Assembly: GCF_006539865.1 (NCBI RefSeq)
Contig: NZ_BJNV01000046.1
Coordinates: 1-42,059, forward strand
Reading direction: 5' to 3'
DNA: 42,059 nucleotides
From: Zoogloea ramigera
Lineage (GTDB): Bacteria > Pseudomonadota > Gammaproteobacteria > Burkholderiales > Rhodocyclaceae
The translations under genes and the position numbers were made by a program. Positions 39,522 to 42,059 of the stretch are shown one piece after another (position 1 is the first letter of the stretch; each line of letters opens with the position of its first letter). The notes below the pieces were generated by a model. The model worked only from the letters and a program-made list of their open reading frames with translations. It had not been told where the DNA came from and ran no database searches.

Positions 39522-39827
39522 TCAGGGGCTTGCGCGGCCAAGGATCAGGGCACGTAGGGAGTCGGTTTCGTGCTGGAGCTCGGCCAGCTTGTCGCCGAGC
39601 TCGCTCAGATGCTCGTGCATCATGCCCATCAGCACCCGGCTGGCCTGCAACGGCGTGCCGGCAAGGGCCCGGGTTGCGTCGATGCGGGCCTGCAGCCCGG
39701 CGAGCAGGAGCCCCTGGTCGGGGTGACGGGCAAGCCATTCGCGGAGCGCCTCGTCGCGGGCCTGGAAGAAGCCGGCCGGGTCGCTCTCGGCGAGGTGTTT
39801 CCAGTGATCGAAGTCGAAACCGCCCAT
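39522..39827 (-). CDS. DUF3135-like small protein between cheA and flhB
   Basis: A 101-residue, Trp- and charge-rich helical protein. It starts FDFDHWKHLAESDPAGFF and contains LLAGLQARIDATRALAGTPL, which I recognise as the DUF3135 pattern. It has no signal peptide. GGGAGAT precedes the ATG. The function is unknown; in related clusters this place is often taken by chemotaxis genes such as cheZ, and it does not look like CheZ. It is 126 bases before flhB and 162 after cheA. Confidence 0.6.
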   Translation of the reverse strand: MGGFDFDHWKHLAESDPAGFFQARDEALREWLARHPDQGLLLAGLQARIDATRALAGTPLQASRVLMGMMHEHLSELGDKLAELQHETDSLRALILGRASP

Positions 39828-39872
39828 GCCATCTCCCGCTGCCGGACCGACGTCGCAGTGCCGGAATGGCGC

Positions 39873-39913
39873 AGGGCGGGGGCAGTCGGAAAAATCCTAA
39901 CCGTCCCCGCCCT
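39873..39913. repeat. 9-bp inverted repeat between cheA and the DUF3135-like gene
   Basis: AGGGCGGGG (39873-39881) and CCCCGCCCT (39905-39913) pair perfectly around 23 bases. It lies just upstream of the DUF3135-like gene; an operator or mRNA structure is possible. Confidence 0.45.
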
Positions 39914-39950
39914 GGGAGATGAGCGGTTTAATTCACGCACCAGTGTTGCA

Positions 39951-39982
39951 GAGTGTCACGCCAGGGTGGATGGCGTGCACTC
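39951..39982 (-). terminator. Hairpin after cheA
   Basis: GAGTG-t-CACGCCA and TGGCGTGCACTC form a 12-bp stem with one bulged base and a 7-base loop, 8 bases after the cheA stop. It lacks a T tract, so termination is likely but unproven. Confidence 0.6.
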
Positions 39983-39989
39983 CGTTACG

Positions 39990-41969
39990 TTACGCGGCGA
40001 GAGCCGGACGCGTCAGGTGCGCCAGCAGGATGCGGCGGGACACACCGCGGGTTTCACCGAGGGCGCCGAGCAGCTCCTTCATGTCGAGGATGAGCACGAT
40101 CTGGCCGTTGGACAGGGTGGTGACACCCGCAACACCCTTCGGCCGGAAGTCGTCGAGGGACTTGATCACCGCGTCTTCGCGCCCGGCAAAGCTGTCGATG
40201 GCGAGGATGAAGCTTTGTTCGGCGCTCTGCATCAGCACGCCGTATTCGGGAGTCTGCACCTGATCCCAGCCCAGCAGGGTGGACAGGGGCATGATGGGCA
40301 GCACTTCGCCGCGCACGACCATCGTCGCGCGGCCGCCCACCTCCTGAACCTCGGAGGGTTCGATGGGGAGGATCTCGCGCACCATCGACAGCGGCACCGC
40401 GAAGGGCTGGTCGCCCAGGCGCACCAGCAGCACCGGCAGGATCGCCAGCGTGAGGGGCAGGCTGATGATGAAGGTGGTGCCCTTGCCGAGGCTGGAGCGG
40501 ATGTCGATGGAGCCGTTGAGCTTCTGGATGTTGGTTCGCACCACGTCCATGCCGACCCCGCGGCCGGAGACGTCGGAGATCTGGCTGGCCATCGAGAAGC
40601 CGGGCAGGAACACCAGGTTGTAGCTCTGGCGCTCGTCCATGGTGTTGGCCTCCTCGTCGGTGATCAGGCCCTTGTCGACTGCCTTGGCGCGCAACTTCTC
40701 GGCGTTCATGCCGCGGCCGTCATCGGCCACCAGGATCACGATGTGGTCACCCTCCTGGCGCGCCTCGAGGCGGACGATGGACTTTTCGGGCTTGCCGTTG
40801 GCGAGGCGCTCCTGGGTTTCCTCGACGCCGTGATCGACCGCGTTGCGGATCAGGTGAATGATTGGATCGGAGAGATCCTCGATCATCGTCTTGTCGATCT
40901 CGGTGTCCTCGCCCGAGAGCACCAGCTCGACGTCCTTGCCCAGGTTGCGGGCCAGGTCGCGGGCGATCCGCGGGTATTTCTGGAACAGGCGGCCGATGGG
41001 CTGCATGCGGGTCTTCATGACCGCGTTCTGCAGGTCGGACACCAGCAGGTCGAGCTGGCTCACGGCCAGGTCGAGGGCGTGCAGGGTTTCGGTGTCGCTG
41101 CGGCCGTTGAGGATGTCGCTGCGCAGGGCGTTGAGGCGGTTCTTGGTGAGGCCGATCTCGCCGGACAGGTTGAGCACCTGATCGAGACGCGCGGTGTCGA
41201 CCCGGATCGAGTTGTCGCGCTGCTTTTCGGTATCGCGCCGGCCCACCGGCCCGGTGGCGCCGGGCTTGTCGGTGGAGCGCCGGCCGACGGCGGCCTTGAT
41301 GACCTCTTCGGGCGTCTTGCTGGCGAGCTCGGCGTCGCTCTGATGCATCACGACTGGCTCGGGCGGGGCAACCGCCACGGGCAGCGATGGGGCTGACTGC
41401 GGGGCGGCCGGGGCGCCGGTGACGGATTCGAAGAGCATGTTCCAGTCGAGGCCGTCTGGGGAGGCCTCCACCGGCGCGGGGGCAGGGGCGGGCGCAGGAG
41501 CGGGAGCCGCCACGGCCACCACGGGCGCAGGTGCGGGTGCCGGCCTGGGTGCAGCGACGGGCGCGCCGACGCCGAGCTCGCCGGCCAGGGCTTCACGCAG
41601 CTTGTCCATCAGGCTCGGATCGGCCGGCGCAGGCTGCACGCCCTGCTCGAGGCTGTCGAACATGTCGCGCACCGCCGCCGTGGAGAACAGGATGACGTCC
41701 ATCACCTCGGGGGTGATCTCCAGCTCGCCGTTGCGCAGCTTGTCGAAGAGGTTCTCGGTGAGGTGACACAGGGAAACCAACTCGGTCGCGTTGAGGAAGC
41801 CAGCTCCACCCTTGATGGTGTGGAAGCCGCGAAAGATGTCGTTGAGCAAGCCCTTGTCGCCCGGGGTACGCTCCAGGTCCACCAGCTTGTTGTCGACGCC
41901 CGACAGGAGATCCCCCGCTTCAACGAGGAAGTCCTGCAACAAATCTTCCATCCCGGCAAAATCGCTCAT
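39990..41969 (-). CDS. cheA: Chemotaxis histidine kinase CheA
   Basis: A 659-residue kinase. The P1 Hpt domain (1-105) has phospho-acceptor His50 in FHTIKGGAG. An Ala/Pro-rich linker (about 130-170) and a low-complexity segment follow where a CheY-binding P2 would sit; none is evident. P3 dimerisation lies at about 250-310, the P4 ATPase has HLIRNAVDHGVE, VADDGRGM and SGRGVGMDVV, and the CheW-like P5 fills the C terminus. GGAG precedes the ATG. The 90 bases to the right edge hold no gene start but a strong palindrome. Confidence 0.95.
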   Translation of the reverse strand: MSDFAGMEDLLQDFLVEAGDLLSGVDNKLVDLERTPGDKGLLNDIFRGFHTIKGGAGFLNATELVSLCHLTENLFDKLRNGELEITPEVMDVILFSTAAVRDMFDSLEQGVQPAPADPSLMDKLREALAGELGVGAPVAAPRPAPAPAPVVAVAAPAPAPAPAPAPVEASPDGLDWNMLFESVTGAPAAPQSAPSLPVAVAPPEPVVMHQSDAELASKTPEEVIKAAVGRRSTDKPGATGPVGRRDTEKQRDNSIRVDTARLDQVLNLSGEIGLTKNRLNALRSDILNGRSDTETLHALDLAVSQLDLLVSDLQNAVMKTRMQPIGRLFQKYPRIARDLARNLGKDVELVLSGEDTEIDKTMIEDLSDPIIHLIRNAVDHGVEETQERLANGKPEKSIVRLEARQEGDHIVILVADDGRGMNAEKLRAKAVDKGLITDEEANTMDERQSYNLVFLPGFSMASQISDVSGRGVGMDVVRTNIQKLNGSIDIRSSLGKGTTFIISLPLTLAILPVLLVRLGDQPFAVPLSMVREILPIEPSEVQEVGGRATMVVRGEVLPIMPLSTLLGWDQVQTPEYGVLMQSAEQSFILAIDSFAGREDAVIKSLDDFRPKGVAGVTTLSNGQIVLILDMKELLGALGETRGVSRRILLAHLTRPALAA

Positions 41970-42015
41970 TGCTCTAACTCCTTGCGGGCACCGCCCGCGA
42001 TCCGTCTGCTTTGGT

Positions 42016-42041
42016 GGAAACGCCGGCCCGGCCGGGTTTCC
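42016..42041. repeat. Strong palindrome upstream of cheA
   Basis: GGAAAC and GTTTCC (42016-42021, 42036-42041) flank CCGGCC-C-GGCCGG with one extra G. It could be a terminator of the gene off the right edge or an operator. No T tract follows on the minus strand. Confidence 0.45.
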
Positions 42042-42059
42042 CTTGTCCCTGGGGCGCGA

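Overview
The window is high-GC DNA with the gene content and style of a motile betaproteobacterium. I infer the Rhodocyclales (Azoarcus/Thauera-like) from the polar-type flagellar set (FlhF, FlhG, FliA, a MotC/MotD-type stator), the sigma54 promoters and the absence of FlhDC. This placement is inference, not a database result.

Left part (1-16 kb), metabolism and envelope. It holds the tail of an Hpt phosphotransfer protein, an alpha-carbonic anhydrase, a TPP-riboswitch-controlled thiC, and a glycosyltransferase/metallophosphoesterase pair. Next come a DUF6394 membrane protein with a two-RCK potassium channel, a VanZ-like protein, a DUF2322 protein and purB. Then follow a UPF0114 membrane protein with class I fumarase, a nitronate monooxygenase, a putative membrane-anchored zinc peptidase and a PilZ protein.

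Middle (15.8-29.9 kb), the flagellar axial structure. On the minus strand lie flgB-C-D-E-F, flgG-H-I-J and flgK-L plus a lipoprotein. Sequence signals divide this apparent single operon into three units: near-consensus sigma54 promoters sit before flgB, flgG and flgK, and an intrinsic terminator lies between flgF and flgG. Divergently on the plus strand are flgA and, behind a sigma28-type promoter, flgM-flgN.

Right part (30-42 kb), motor, export and chemotaxis on the minus strand: cheA, a DUF3135-like gene, flhB, a degenerate EAL protein, flhA, flhF, a P-loop-less flhG, fliA, motC and motD. A 15-bp motif recurs upstream of flhB, flhF and fliA.

The most unusual structures are two non-coding minisatellites with a 21-bp period: about 9128-9415, behind vanZ, and 23422-23737, in the apparent 3' UTR of flgF. 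Their unit sequences differ, but the design is the same. Each unit couples a small inverted repeat, whose arms often change together, to a more constant spacer; each array contains at least one 22-bp unit that breaks any reading frame; and both lie at gene 3' ends next to terminators. They are the best candidates here for something undescribed.
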